Assembly (NCBI GenBank): GCA_027314705.1 | Contig: DAHVAJ010000068.1 | Location: 1 to 64,000, forward strand | Length of the DNA: 64,000 bases | Direction of reading: 5' to 3' | Source: Acidimicrobiaceae bacterium | GTDB lineage: Bacteria; Actinomycetota; Acidimicrobiia; Acidimicrobiales; RAAP-2 | Shown: positions 52,409 to 60,731 of the stretch, one piece after another | Layout: each line of letters begins with the position of its first letter | How positions within the stretch are numbered: position 1 is the first letter of the stretch | Notes under the pieces: generated by a model | Databases searched by the model: none | Told to the model about the DNA's origin: nothing | The model's input: the letters and a program-made list of their open reading frames with translations, nothing else | Position numbers and translations under genes: made by a program

Positions 52409-53623
52409 TCAGGCCGTGGGGGAGAAGCGGAGCGGCAGGCGGGCCGGGCCCCAGATGCCGAAGGTGGAGGGTTTCCAGACGACCGGTCCGTCGAGGGCCA
52501 GGCCCGGCAGGCGGCGGGCCAGGATCACCAGGGCCTCCTGCAGCTCGGCCCGGGCCAGGGCGGCGCCCAGGCAGTGGTGGATCCCCGAGCCGAAGGTGAG
52601 CTGCTGGGTCTGTCGCGGCCGGCTGATGTCGAAGGTGTCGGGAGCCTCGACGACGGAAGGGTCGCGGTTGGCCGCGGCCAGGCCGACGGCGACGACCGTC
52701 CCGGTCGGGAAGAGGACGCCGCGGTACTCGACGTCCTCGGCCGCCAGGCGGACGGTGCCGCGCACCGCTCCGAGATACCGCATGCACTCCTCCACCGCCC
52801 GTGGGGCGCGGTCGGGGTGCTCGGCCAGGAGCGACCACTGGTCGGGGTGGGCGGCGAACAGGGCCAGGCAGCAGCCGAGCTGGTTGCGCGTCGTGTCCGT
52901 CCCGGCCATGAGGACGGCTTCGGCGAGCATCCCGAGCTCGTCGGTCGAAAGCCTGTCGCCGGCCTCCTCGATGGCGATGAGGGTGCTGAGCAGGTCCTCC
53001 CGGGGCTGGCGGCGACGGGTCTCGACGAGCGCCTGCACGTAGACCTGGAGCTCGGTCGTGGCCCGCTCGATGACGGGGAGGTCGTTGGCCAGGTCCTGGT
53101 TGAAGATGCGGAAGATGTCGGTGGCCCAGGCCGAGAAGCGTCGCCAGTCCTCGGCCGGGGCGCCCAGCAGTTCGCAGATGATGGGGATGGGGTAGGGCTC
53201 GCAGAGGTCCGCCACGGCCTCGCAGGCGCCGAGGGGTGCCACCGGGTCGACCAGCCCGTCGACCACTTCCCGCATGAACGGCCGGAGCCGGTCGGCGGCG
53301 GCCGGCGTGAAGGCCGGCGCCACCAGGCGACGCAGCCGGGCGTGCCCGATGCCCTCCATGGACAGGATCGACTCCCGCCGCTGCTCGAGATAGCCGCCGC
53401 TCTCGACGCCGCTCAGGCGCCTGATCTCCGAGAGGGCGCTGTGGAAGCGCTGGTCGCGGAGGACGGCGACGGCGTCCTCGTGGTTGGAGAGGGAGAATCC
53501 GAGCGGGGTGCGGGCCAGCCAGTGGTGCTGCCGGGCGTCCTCGTGGGCGGCGAGCGCCTCGTCCCGCTCCATGCCGGCGGTGTCGAGGACGGGCAGGTCG
53601 AGGTCGTGGGCGGAGATGGTCAT
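52409..53623 (-). CDS. Cytochrome P450
   Basis: 404 residues, the usual bacterial length. Seen: [24 protein letters not shown], the I-helix oxygen-binding [17 protein letters not shown], the K-helix ExxR inside EECMRYL, and the heme-cysteine loop [21 protein letters not shown]. It hydroxylates a hydrophobic substrate with electrons from ferredoxin and its reductase, neither encoded here. A minus-strand GATACT (53653-53658) is a probable -10, and GAGGGGGA precedes the ATG. Confidence 0.94.
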   Translation of the reverse strand: MTISAHDLDLPVLDTAGMERDEALAAHEDARQHHWLARTPLGFSLSNHEDAVAVLRDQRFHSALSEIRRLSGVESGGYLEQRRESILSMEGIGHARLRRLVAPAFTPAAADRLRPFMREVVDGLVDPVAPLGACEAVADLCEPYPIPIICELLGAPAEDWRRFSAWATDIFRIFNQDLANDLPVIERATTELQVYVQALVETRRRQPREDLLSTLIAIEEAGDRLSTDELGMLAEAVLMAGTDTTRNQLGCCLALFAAHPDQWSLLAEHPDRAPRAVEECMRYLGAVRGTVRLAAEDVEYRGVLFPTGTVVAVGLAAANRDPSVVEAPDTFDISRPRQTQQLTFGSGIHHCLGAALARAELQEALVILARRLPGLALDGPVVWKPSTFGIWGPARLPLRFSPTA

Positions 53624-53718
53624 CGGATCCCCCTCGGTGGTGCTCCCGGCAGAGTATCCCGCCCCCTGCCCGGTCTGCCCCGTTCGGGCCGTGGCCGCGG
53701 CGGGCCCGGGGCCCGGCG

Positions 53719-54300
53719 TCAGGGGAGGAGTCCGGAACCGAGCACGATGCGGAGCCCGAGGACGACGTAGACGGTGGGCACGAGCCAGTGGCCGGTCCGC
53801 TCGAGCCCTGCGGTCACCCGCGGGTGCCCGGCGACCGCCCGGGCGGCGGCGCACCAGATCCCGACCAGGGCGGCGAAGACGACGACGGTGATGGCCGTGT
53901 CGGCGCCACTGGAACGGTGCAGCAGCGGGATGTAGACGGCCACGTTGTCGCCGCCGTTGGCCACGGTCAGGGCCGCCACCCCGCCGAGCCCGCGCACCAC
54001 CGGGACGGCCGGCTCGCCGGCTCGCCTGCGGCGGAGGGCGAGCAGGCCCCGGACCCCGAGGACGAGGGGAACGAGCCCGAGGAGGCCCACCCACCGCTCG
54101 GGCACGGTGGCCAGGCCGGCCGCCGCCAGGGCGCTGACCGCCACCAGGGCACCCATCCCGAGGTATTGACCGGACACGATGCGGCCGGTGCCCGGACCCC
54201 GGCCGGGCTGGGCGAAGAGGGTGGTGAGCACGACGAAGTCGTCGATGTTGGTGACGGTGAAGGCGCCGACGGCCTCGGCCGCTGCGGCGAGGGGGGTCAT
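53719..54300 (-). CDS. CadD-family cadmium resistance/cation transporter
   Basis: 193 residues with about five membrane helices. The pattern [22 protein letters not shown] near the start and the second repeat [19 protein letters not shown] are the signature of CadD (LysE superfamily). Members export cadmium or other cations. The family call is good; the substrate is not established. It is followed by the DUF1345 gene reading the same way. Confidence 0.85.
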   Translation of the reverse strand: MTPLAAAAEAVGAFTVTNIDDFVVLTTLFAQPGRGPGTGRIVSGQYLGMGALVAVSALAAAGLATVPERWVGLLGLVPLVLGVRGLLALRRRRAGEPAVPVVRGLGGVAALTVANGGDNVAVYIPLLHRSSGADTAITVVVFAALVGIWCAAARAVAGHPRVTAGLERTGHWLVPTVYVVLGLRIVLGSGLLP

Positions 54301-54331
54301 GGTGGGGAGGCGGTCTCGCGCACCGCCGCCG

Positions 54332-55090
54332 TCAGCGGAGGATGTTGACGGCCCGCGAGACGACGAGGGCCACGGTGAGCAGCGAGGCGAGGGACTGGAG
54401 CATCATCAGCAGCTTGGCCCACGGGGTGAGCGGCATGGTGTCGGTCGGACTGAAGGCCGTGGCATTGGTGAAGGAGGTGTAGAGGTAGTCGAGGAAATCG
54501 GGCACCCAGTCGGGGGAGCACCCGGGGGTCGACATCTGCGGGAACAGGAAATCGGGTGCCCGGTGGTCGGAACGGAGCCGGGCGGCCACCCCGCCCCGGT
54601 CGAGCTCCCAGTACCAGAGGCCGAAGACGATGACGTTGGTGAGCCAGATGGGGACCGAGGCGAACACGAGGGCGCGGCCGCCGGCGGTGCTGTGCTCGAG
54701 GAGGGCCCGGACCAACTCGCCGAGGGCCACGACGTTGGCCACCGTGATGACGGCGATGAGCACCATCGAGAGTTTCCGCAGCGCCGACTCCTCGCGGCTG
54801 ATCCGGCCGGGGTTGACCACGATCAGCGCGACCAGGAGCACGCCCTCGAGAGCGGGCAGGAGCCAGCGCGGCCCGAGGCCGGCGATCACCCGGGTGGGGA
54901 GGACGACCTGCAGGGCGATGGCCGCGACCACGGCCACCAACGCGGGCCATCGGTGCTCGGTGTGCGACGGGACCCCCCACGCCACCCGATCGTCGCGGCC
55001 TCGGGTCGACGGTGCGCCCGCGGAGCCACCACCGTCCCCCCGGTCGTCCCCCGGTCGTCCCGCGGGCGACCTGTCCGGTACCGCGTCCAT
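54332..55090 (-). CDS. DUF1345-type membrane protein with potassium-channel-like pore segment
   Basis: 252 residues. A disordered acidic N-terminus (~40 residues) is followed by four or five helices. The last part, DFLDYLYTSFTNATAFSPTDTMPLTPWAKLLMMLQSL, has the layout of a pore helix and filter followed by an inner helix, and the family is placed near two-transmembrane potassium channels, though the TVGYG filter is replaced by TAFSPTD. The ATG is preceded by TACGGT 9 bases away. Function is unknown. Confidence 0.75.
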   Translation of the reverse strand: MDAVPDRSPAGRPGDDRGDGGGSAGAPSTRGRDDRVAWGVPSHTEHRWPALVAVVAAIALQVVLPTRVIAGLGPRWLLPALEGVLLVALIVVNPGRISREESALRKLSMVLIAVITVANVVALGELVRALLEHSTAGGRALVFASVPIWLTNVIVFGLWYWELDRGGVAARLRSDHRAPDFLFPQMSTPGCSPDWVPDFLDYLYTSFTNATAFSPTDTMPLTPWAKLLMMLQSLASLLTVALVVSRAVNILR

Positions 55091-55099
55091 CGCCCCGCC

Positions 55100-55105
55100 A
55101 CCGTA
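55100..55105 (-). promoter_or_regulatory. Leaderless-type -10 before the DUF1345 gene
   Basis: TACGGT on the minus strand, 9 bases before the ATG at 55090. Confidence 0.35.
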
Positions 55106-55153
55106 GCCACCTCCCGGGGCGCGGCAGCGGAGGCAGCGGGCGGCGCGGTGGGC

Positions 55154-55159
55154 TAGAAC
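55154..55159 (+). promoter_or_regulatory. Leaderless-type -10 before the gene at 55167
   Basis: TAGAAC followed by 7 bases and the GTG at 55167. Confidence 0.4.
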
Positions 55160-55166
55160 ACCCGGC

Positions 55167-55760
55167 GTGGGTGACCGCACGCCGCAGATCGTCTCGTTGC
55201 GCCTGGCGACGGCCTCGGAGATGTTCGTGCTGGACCAGACCGACCTCTTCTCCGAGTACCGGAACTTCCTCACCGGCGTCGAGTACTGCATCAGCGTGCT
55301 GCGCGGGCGGCGGTCGCGGGCCCCGGTCCGCCTCGAGCTCACGCTGCCGCCCGCCGAGGCCCACCCGGACACGGCCGAGCGGATCCGACGCTCGCTGCTG
55401 CGCTACTGCGACCACCGGATGGCCTACAACCGGCGGGAGCGGTCGGCCACCCGACTGGACGGTGCCCACTCGCTTTGGATCGGCTTGCCCATCGCCGTGG
55501 TCGGCTTCCTGCTCGCCACCTGGTCGACCCGGCACTTCGCTCCGGCCGGCAGCGGCAACATCCTCCTCGACACGGGTGGGTGGATCCTCGTGTGGGTCGG
55601 GGTGTGGTTCCCGCTCGACACCGCGCTGTTCACCCCACTCGCCTACGGGCGGGAGAACCGCGTCCTGGCCCGCCTGCGGGACGCGGTCGTCGTCGTCGAT
55701 GCGGGGACGGGCACCCCCCGTCCCGGGGGCGGGACCAGACCTCAGAGCTCGTCGACGTAG
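55167..55760 (+). CDS. Unknown membrane protein, two helices
   Basis: 197 residues, not recognised. The N-terminal ~95 residues are soluble with alternating hydrophobic and charged positions (TPQIVSLRLATASEMFVLDQ, RLELTLPPAEAHPDTAERIR). Two hydrophobic helices follow near 105-122 (LWIGLPIAVVGFLLATW) and 137-152 (GWILVWVGVWFPLD), then a cytoplasmic tail. Its 3' end overlaps the opposite-strand gene by 19 bases. Confidence 0.65.
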   Translation: MGDRTPQIVSLRLATASEMFVLDQTDLFSEYRNFLTGVEYCISVLRGRRSRAPVRLELTLPPAEAHPDTAERIRRSLLRYCDHRMAYNRRERSATRLDGAHSLWIGLPIAVVGFLLATWSTRHFAPAGSGNILLDTGGWILVWVGVWFPLDTALFTPLAYGRENRVLARLRDAVVVVDAGTGTPRPGGGTRPQSSST

Positions 55761-56563
55761 CGGTCGGTACCGGGGACGGTGCGGAGGAAGGGAGCGCCGA
55801 GCCGAAGGGACGCCGTGCCGGCGGCCTCCACGGCCTCCGTGTAGGCCCGGACAGCGGACGCGGCCCCGACCGTGTCGCCGGCCACGAACAGGAGCTGGAC
55901 CAGGCGGTCGGTGCCCCCGGGGGGCGACCCGAGGTCCATCGGGGCGTTCGTGTCGCCCTGGCCGGGGTCCGAGGGCACCCACGACGAGGCGATCTCGATG
56001 GCTGAGCCGGCGAGGAGATCGGGGACCGGCCCGTCGGCGAGCACCCTGTGGAGGTCGTGCCCCGTCCCGGTGGCCGCGTCCCACCACAGGACGACGAGCC
56101 CGTCGTAGCCCCGGTCGAGGGCCAGCTCCACCGGGACGGGGTCCTCGTCCCGGTAGGTGGCACCCACCGCGTGGAAGGTCGAGGTGTGCACGTGGGTGCG
56201 CTCGGAGAAGCCCCGACCGCGGGCGTAGAGGTCGCGCACCTGTCGGATGGACCACTCGGCGAAGTGCTCGTGGTGGTGGCCGGCCTCGACCCAGTAGACG
56301 GCCACGTAGGAACCGGCGTCGGTGGGTCGGGCGACGGGGCTGTCGGTGGGCCACCGCAGCTCCTTCAGGGGCCGGGTGGCCACCCACCGGCTGCCGGCGA
56401 AGAGCCAGGGCCCGACCAGGCACCCCCCGTAGAAGTGGTCGCGCTCGTACCAGCGGTTGTAGGCCCGCTCGAAGCCGGCATGGGGCTCCACCAGGGTCAG
56501 CAGCATGCTGCCCACCTTCACCGGGTAGTCGTCGACTCCGCCGACCTCGAGCGGGTAGGTCAC
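55742..56563 (-). CDS. Conserved-looking hypothetical protein, possible dimeric alpha/beta-barrel
   Basis: 273 residues from a GTG preceded by AGGGGGA. No family is recognised with certainty. The opening KVGSMLLTLVEPHAGFERAYNRWYERDHFYGG looks like an EthD/ABM-type barrel start, and AGSYVAVYWVEAGHHHEHFAEWS and SERTHVHTSTFHAVG are histidine-rich. A second half with LVQLLFVAGDTVGAASAV may be another barrel unit. The protein has no signal peptide. Its last codons overlap the 3' end of the plus-strand gene. Confidence 0.6.
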   Translation of the reverse strand: MTYPLEVGGVDDYPVKVGSMLLTLVEPHAGFERAYNRWYERDHFYGGCLVGPWLFAGSRWVATRPLKELRWPTDSPVARPTDAGSYVAVYWVEAGHHHEHFAEWSIRQVRDLYARGRGFSERTHVHTSTFHAVGATYRDEDPVPVELALDRGYDGLVVLWWDAATGTGHDLHRVLADGPVPDLLAGSAIEIASSWVPSDPGQGDTNAPMDLGSPPGGTDRLVQLLFVAGDTVGAASAVRAYTEAVEAAGTASLRLGAPFLRTVPGTDRYVDEL

Positions 56564-56720
56564 CTGCGTCCCCCTGTCTGTGTGGACGCGGCGCGCCCGG
56601 TGCCGGCGAGCCTGCCACAGCCGGTGCTGGCACGTCGGACCCGCGGCGCGGATGCCGCGGGTCCGGGGCGCCGCAGGGCCGGGGCACCGCGGGGCCGGGG
56701 TGCCGCGGGGCCGGAGGGAC

Positions 56721-56726
56721 TACCGT
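56721..56726 (+). promoter_or_regulatory. Leaderless-type -10 before the NTF2-like gene
   Basis: TACCGT followed by 7 bases and the GTG at 56734. Confidence 0.45.
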
Positions 56727-56733
56727 CGCCGGG

Positions 56734-57216
56734 GTGGACGCCGACCTGCGGGCCCTGGCCGACCGGCTCGAGATCGACGACCTTCTGGTGCGCTACGCCA
56801 CGGTCGTCGACGGCCGGGACTGGGAGGCGCTCGACACCGTCTTCACCCCGGACGCCGTGCTCGACTACCGCTCCGCCGGGGGCGTCCGGGGGCACCTCCC
56901 CGAGGTGCGCCGCTGGCTCTCGGAGGTGCTGGTCCTCTTCACCTGGACGCAGCACCTCGTCGTGAACCGAGCCGTCGACCTGGCCCCCGGCGCCGACGCG
57001 GCCTGGGCGCGGTCGCTCTTCCACAATCCCAACGGGGCCGAGGTCGACGGCCGGCCGTGGCTCTTCGTCGTGGGCGGCGCCTACCACGACCGCCTGGTTC
57101 GGACGCCCTCGGGCTGGCGGATCGCCCACCGGGTCGAGGAGACGACGTGGTGGGAGCACCCGCTGCCCGGCCTCCCGCCCCGCCCCGGGCCGGTGCCGGC
57201 GGACGCGTTCGATTGA
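56734..57216 (+). CDS. SnoaL/NTF2-like protein
   Basis: 160 residues. The typical start is seen in RLEIDDLLVRYATVVDGRDWEALDTVFTPDAVLDYRSAGG, followed by TQHLVVNRAVDL, GGAYHDRLVRTPSGWRIAHRVEETTWWE. This matches the SnoaL-like domain of many actinobacterial proteins thought to bind or isomerise small aromatic or terpenoid molecules. No specific active site can be assigned. The GTG start fits the promoter spacing; GC-rich repeats (GGGGCCGGGG-type, 56670-56715) lie just upstream. Confidence 0.82.
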   Translation: MDADLRALADRLEIDDLLVRYATVVDGRDWEALDTVFTPDAVLDYRSAGGVRGHLPEVRRWLSEVLVLFTWTQHLVVNRAVDLAPGADAAWARSLFHNPNGAEVDGRPWLFVVGGAYHDRLVRTPSGWRIAHRVEETTWWEHPLPGLPPRPGPVPADAFD

Positions 57217-57262
57217 ACGGGCGTGCCGGCCGGGGCCTCACCTGTCCCGCCCGCACGCCCGG

Positions 57263-57268
57263 TAGCGT
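57263..57268 (+). promoter_or_regulatory. Leaderless-type -10 before the alpha/beta hydrolase gene
   Basis: TAGCGT followed by exactly 6 bases and the GTG at 57275. Confidence 0.45.
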
Positions 57269-57274
57269 GGCGGC

Positions 57275-58009
57275 GTGCTCGTCCTCGTCCACGGCGTGCC
57301 CGAGACCGCCGTCATCTGGGACCGCCTGCGCGACCGGCTGGACAGGGAGTCGGTGGCCCTCCCGCTGCCCGGGTTCGGATGCGCGCGACCGGCGGACTTC
57401 GCCGCTGACAAGGACGCCTACGTCGAGTGGCTGCTCGCGGAGCTCGACGCCCTGGACGGCCCGGTCGACCTGGTGGGCCACGACTGGGGGGCCGGCCTGA
57501 CCTACCGCGTGGCCATGAGCCACCCGGACCGCCTCCATGCCTGGGCCGCCGACGTGGGGAACATCCTCCACCCGGCGTACGTGTGGCACGACCTGGCCCG
57601 CGTCTGGCAGACGCCGGGTGAGGGCGAGGCCCTCTTCGAGGACCAGCTGGGCCGCGATCCGTCCGAGGTGGCCCGGGTGTTCGCCACCCTCGGGGTGCCC
57701 GAGCGCGAGGCGCTGGCCATGGCCTCGGCCGCCGATCCGGTCATGGCCGGCTGCATCCTCGACCTCTACCGCTCCGCCGTGCCGAACGTGCACGCCCACT
57801 GGGGACCCCTGCGTCCCACCACGGGTGCGCCCGGCCTCGTCCTCCTCCCGACCCTCGACCCGTTCGGCGACGAGGGCCAGTCGCGGGAGGTGGCCGGCGC
57901 CCTCGGCGCCGCTCATCGGCGGCTGGAGGGGGCCGGCCACTTCTGGCCCGCCGAGGCGCCCGACCTGGCCGCCGACGTGCTGACCTCCTTCTTCGCCTCG
58001 TTGGCCTGA
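57275..58009 (+). CDS. Alpha/beta-hydrolase with aspartate nucleophile
   Basis: 244 residues. Seen: LVLVHGVPETAVIWDRL (oxyanion HG motif), the nucleophile elbow LVGHDWGAGL with Asp in place of Ser, and the catalytic histidine in GAGHFWPAEAP. An Asp elbow is usual in epoxide hydrolases and haloalkane dehalogenases, so one of these activities is likely. The cap domain spans about residues 95-175. The gene begins directly at the hydrolase core with a GTG that matches a leaderless promoter. Confidence 0.85.
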   Translation: MLVLVHGVPETAVIWDRLRDRLDRESVALPLPGFGCARPADFAADKDAYVEWLLAELDALDGPVDLVGHDWGAGLTYRVAMSHPDRLHAWAADVGNILHPAYVWHDLARVWQTPGEGEALFEDQLGRDPSEVARVFATLGVPEREALAMASAADPVMAGCILDLYRSAVPNVHAHWGPLRPTTGAPGLVLLPTLDPFGDEGQSREVAGALGAAHRRLEGAGHFWPAEAPDLAADVLTSFFASLA

Positions 58010-58194
58010 CGGTCGGGGTCGGGGGCCATCCCGTGATCGGGCCGCGGCCGGCCGGTCGTCGCCGGGGACGGGTCGCCGGCGGCCACCCGGGGGTGGTCTC
58101 CCGATGCCGGGTCTGCGGCGCCTCGGGCACGAGACGCGGCGGGGCCACCGGGCGCTGCGGCCCGCGGCCGACCGATCGTGGCACGGTGGTGGGG

Positions 58195-59673
58195 ATGATC
58201 CGCCTCCGTCGCGCCGTGCGACGCCGGTGCCGGCCGGGTGCCGCCACCGTGGGCCTGGTCGTGGTGGCCGTCCTCACCGGCTGCTCGACGGGACCGACCG
58301 ATGCCGTGCCGGCGCGGCCCGGGCTCGCCGACCCGCCCACCTCGGCGAGCACCCGTCCCGTCTACGACCAGGTGTGCGCCCCGGCCGGTGTGGACGTGTC
58401 CGCACCGTGCCTGGCCCTCGGCCTCGGGGCGATCGACCGGGCCCGGGCGGCCGAAGGGCTCGCTGCCCTCCGGGTGCCGGCCGACCTGGCCGGCCTGACC
58501 GTCCCCGAGCAGCTGCTGGCGGTGGTCGACGCCGAGCGGGTGGACCGCGGCCTGGCGCCGTTCGTGGCCCTGGACGGACCACTGTCGGCCGCCGTGTCCC
58601 GGGAGGCCGCCGACCAGCGGGCGTCCCCGGCGCCGGTGGCGGGCTACCGATCGCGCGGGACCGACTGGCTGGGCGGGGTCGTGAACGGGCTGGACGCCGA
58701 CTACGCGTGGCTCTACGAGGACGGCCCGGGGGCGGGACTGAGCGGGTGCGGGCCCCGGGACGCCGCCGGCTGCTGGGTCGACCGCCACCTGCTGCTCACC
58801 CGTACCGGCCCGGGGACCACGCTCGTGCTGGGGGCGGCGGTGGCCCCGGGCCCCGACGGACAGTCTTCGCTGGCCATCAGCCTCGCCGTGCCGCCGGCGC
58901 GGGGTCCCGTGCCCCTGTTCACCTGGGCCCAGGTGAAGGCCGACCTGGCCCGGGGCATCCTCCGTCCCCTTGCCGCCCTGCCGCAGGGTGAGGCAGCCAC
59001 CGGCATCGCCGACCCGCCGGTCGACGTCGCACCCCGGCCGGACTTCGCCGCCGCGTGCGCCTCGACCGGCTTCGACACCTCGCCGACCTGCCTGACCGCC
59101 GTCGTGGCCGCCGTCGACCGGGCCCGGTCCCTCGAGGGGGTGCGCCCGTTGGTGCTGCCGTCGCACTTCGCCGAGCTGCCCGTCCCCGTGCAGCTGTTCG
59201 TGGCCATCGACGCCGAGCGGGTGGACCGGGGGCTGGCGCCGTTCGTCGGGATGACCGCGGGCCTCGACGCCGTGGCGGCCAGGGGGGCGCAACGCTCGAA
59301 CGACCCGCCGGACCCCGGACGCGCCTACCTCCTGGTGGACGGGGAGTGGGCCGGAGGATCGGCCAACGGACTCGACGCGGTCTACGGGTTCATGTACGAC
59401 GACGGCTACGGGAGCGGGAACCTCGACTGCGGCCGTCCCCGTGCCGCGGGGTGCTGGGGCCACCGGCACGGCGTCCTCGACGACTTCGGCACCGGCCCGG
59501 CGTTGGTGATGGGTGCGGCCGCGCTGGCCCACGGGGACACCACGGCCGGGGACCGGGGCGGGACGTCCATGGCCGCGACCCTCGCCGTGGCGGCGGCGCC
59601 GCCCCACCAGTTCGTCTACACCTGGGCCCAGGCCCTGGCCGACCTCCCCCCGGGGGCTCCCCCCGGCGGGTGA
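58195..59673 (+). CDS. Secreted lipoprotein with an internal duplication (CAP-like repeats)
   Basis: 492 residues from the ATG that begins a lipoprotein signal; the lipobox LTGC puts lipidation at Cys30. A longer upstream frame is probably not used. Two copies of a ~205-220-residue unit follow, starting near Cys61 (CAPAGVDVSAPCLALGLGAI) and near Cys288 (CASTGFDTSPTCLTAVVAAV). Each contains the block DAERVDRGLAPFV and a later segment with GCW, then R and H (GCWVDRHLLL, GCWGHRHGVL). The blocks recall CAP/SCP-like secreted actinobacterial proteins, but I am not certain. Function is unknown. Confidence 0.75.
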   Translation: MIRLRRAVRRRCRPGAATVGLVVVAVLTGCSTGPTDAVPARPGLADPPTSASTRPVYDQVCAPAGVDVSAPCLALGLGAIDRARAAEGLAALRVPADLAGLTVPEQLLAVVDAERVDRGLAPFVALDGPLSAAVSREAADQRASPAPVAGYRSRGTDWLGGVVNGLDADYAWLYEDGPGAGLSGCGPRDAAGCWVDRHLLLTRTGPGTTLVLGAAVAPGPDGQSSLAISLAVPPARGPVPLFTWAQVKADLARGILRPLAALPQGEAATGIADPPVDVAPRPDFAAACASTGFDTSPTCLTAVVAAVDRARSLEGVRPLVLPSHFAELPVPVQLFVAIDAERVDRGLAPFVGMTAGLDAVAARGAQRSNDPPDPGRAYLLVDGEWAGGSANGLDAVYGFMYDDGYGSGNLDCGRPRAAGCWGHRHGVLDDFGTGPALVMGAAALAHGDTTAGDRGGTSMAATLAVAAAPPHQFVYTWAQALADLPPGAPPGG

Positions 59674-59706
59674 GGCCGGGCGCCGCCAACGGGCCCGGTG
59701 GCCGGC

Positions 59707-60081
59707 TCACATGGGCAGCGGATCGGGGATCCGGACCGGATCGTCGACACCGGTGACCCGGGGCCCGGCGGTGGGCGGGGCGTAGACGCCGGGGCCCCGT
59801 CGCCGCAGCCGGGACGGTGTTGTGGTGCGCTCGTGCATGGTGCCGCCACGGGCGACGAGGTAGATCACCGCGCCGAGCCAGGGCAGGACGATGAGGAGCA
59901 GGGTCCACAGGGCCTTCCCCCATCCTCCGAGGTCGTCGCTGCGGACGATGTCGCCGAAGAGGACGGCGAGAAGCCAGACCCACAGCACGAGGGCGACGAG
60001 CTGCACGATCGTCCAGAAGAGGCCGGCCATCGGGTAGCTCGATGCGTTCATGGACGCCGCAGCTCCGGCCGTCGGGGGCAC
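59707..60081 (-). CDS. Small membrane protein with PLDc_N-type domain
   Basis: 124 residues from the GTG at 60081; an ATG at 60051 would remove 10 residues. Two helices, AGLFWTIVQLVALVLWVWLL and ALWTLLLIVLPWLGAVIYLVARG, form the PLDc_N domain seen at the N-terminus of cardiolipin synthases and in stand-alone actinobacterial proteins. A basic, P-rich tail follows. A minus-strand TAGCAT lies 10 bases before the GTG, favouring the longer start. Function unknown. Confidence 0.75.
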   Translation of the reverse strand: MPPTAGAAASMNASSYPMAGLFWTIVQLVALVLWVWLLAVLFGDIVRSDDLGGWGKALWTLLLIVLPWLGAVIYLVARGGTMHERTTTPSRLRRRGPGVYAPPTAGPRVTGVDDPVRIPDPLPM

Positions 60082-60144
60082 ACGCCGTCGGATGCTAGGG
60101 GCGAGCGCGCCGTCCGGGACGGTGCACGGACGCCCCCGCCCCGC

Positions 60145-60588
60145 TCACCCGGCCAGACCATGGGTCCGGAGGAGGGCCTTCTGTTCGTCGTGCATGTCGT
60201 CGGGAAGCCGGAAGAACCACCCGGTCCGGTCGGGCTCGGGCCGGAACCGCCCGGCCGACGAAGGCGTCAGATGGACGGCGAAGGCCATGCCCACCGGCCA
60301 GTCGATGCCCTGGGCCCGGTGGCTCGGATACTCGACGTAGTCGAGGAGGCGGTCGATCGCCACCTCCACGCCCAGCTCGTCGCCGGCCACCCGGTGGACG
60401 GCGTCGGTGAGTGGCTCGCCGTAGCGCACGGTGCCCCCGGGCACGTGCCAGAGGTCCTGGCACGGTCCGGTCCGGCGCCGCGTCAGGAGGACGCCGTCCA
60501 CCGAGACGACGACGACCTCGACGGTGAGGCGGGGGACCAAGGCGTAGATGCGGTCGTACTCGGCCTGAGGCAGTGGGTCGCCGACCAC
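60145..60588 (-). CDS. Nudix hydrolase, GDP-mannose mannosyl hydrolase-like
   Basis: 147 residues from a GTG with TAGGCT 7 bases before it. The Nudix box reads GGTVRYGEPLTDAVH then RVAGDELGV. The usual RE.xEE.G is changed to RVxxDELG, which matches the variant in GDP-mannose mannosyl hydrolases (where a catalytic glutamate is missing). Landmarks before it, VDGVLLTRRRTGPCQDLWHVPGG, agree. It likely cleaves a nucleotide-sugar or related pyrophosphate. The protein has no signal. Confidence 0.85.
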   Translation of the reverse strand: MVGDPLPQAEYDRIYALVPRLTVEVVVVSVDGVLLTRRRTGPCQDLWHVPGGTVRYGEPLTDAVHRVAGDELGVEVAIDRLLDYVEYPSHRAQGIDWPVGMAFAVHLTPSSAGRFRPEPDRTGWFFRLPDDMHDEQKALLRTHGLAG

Positions 60589-60595
60589 GGGTTCC

Positions 60596-60601
60596 AGCCT
60601 A
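60596..60601 (-). promoter_or_regulatory. Leaderless-type -10 before the Nudix gene
   Basis: TAGGCT on the minus strand, 7 bases before the GTG at 60588. Confidence 0.45.
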
Positions 60602-60696
60602 GGCGGCTCCGGCGCGACCGGACCGGGCCGGAACGCGGCGCTCCCGGAAACGGTGGCTGGGCCCGGCCCCACCGGCACTCCCCGACGACGACCGCC

Positions 60697-60702
60697 TACG
60701 GT
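60697..60702 (+). promoter_or_regulatory. Candidate -10 of the methyltransferase-UbiA-like operon
   Basis: TACGGT, with a leader of about 20 bases that includes GGGAGG before the GTG at 60732. Confidence 0.35.
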
Positions 60703-60731
60703 GGGAGCCTCGCCCCGTGGGAGGTGCTGCG

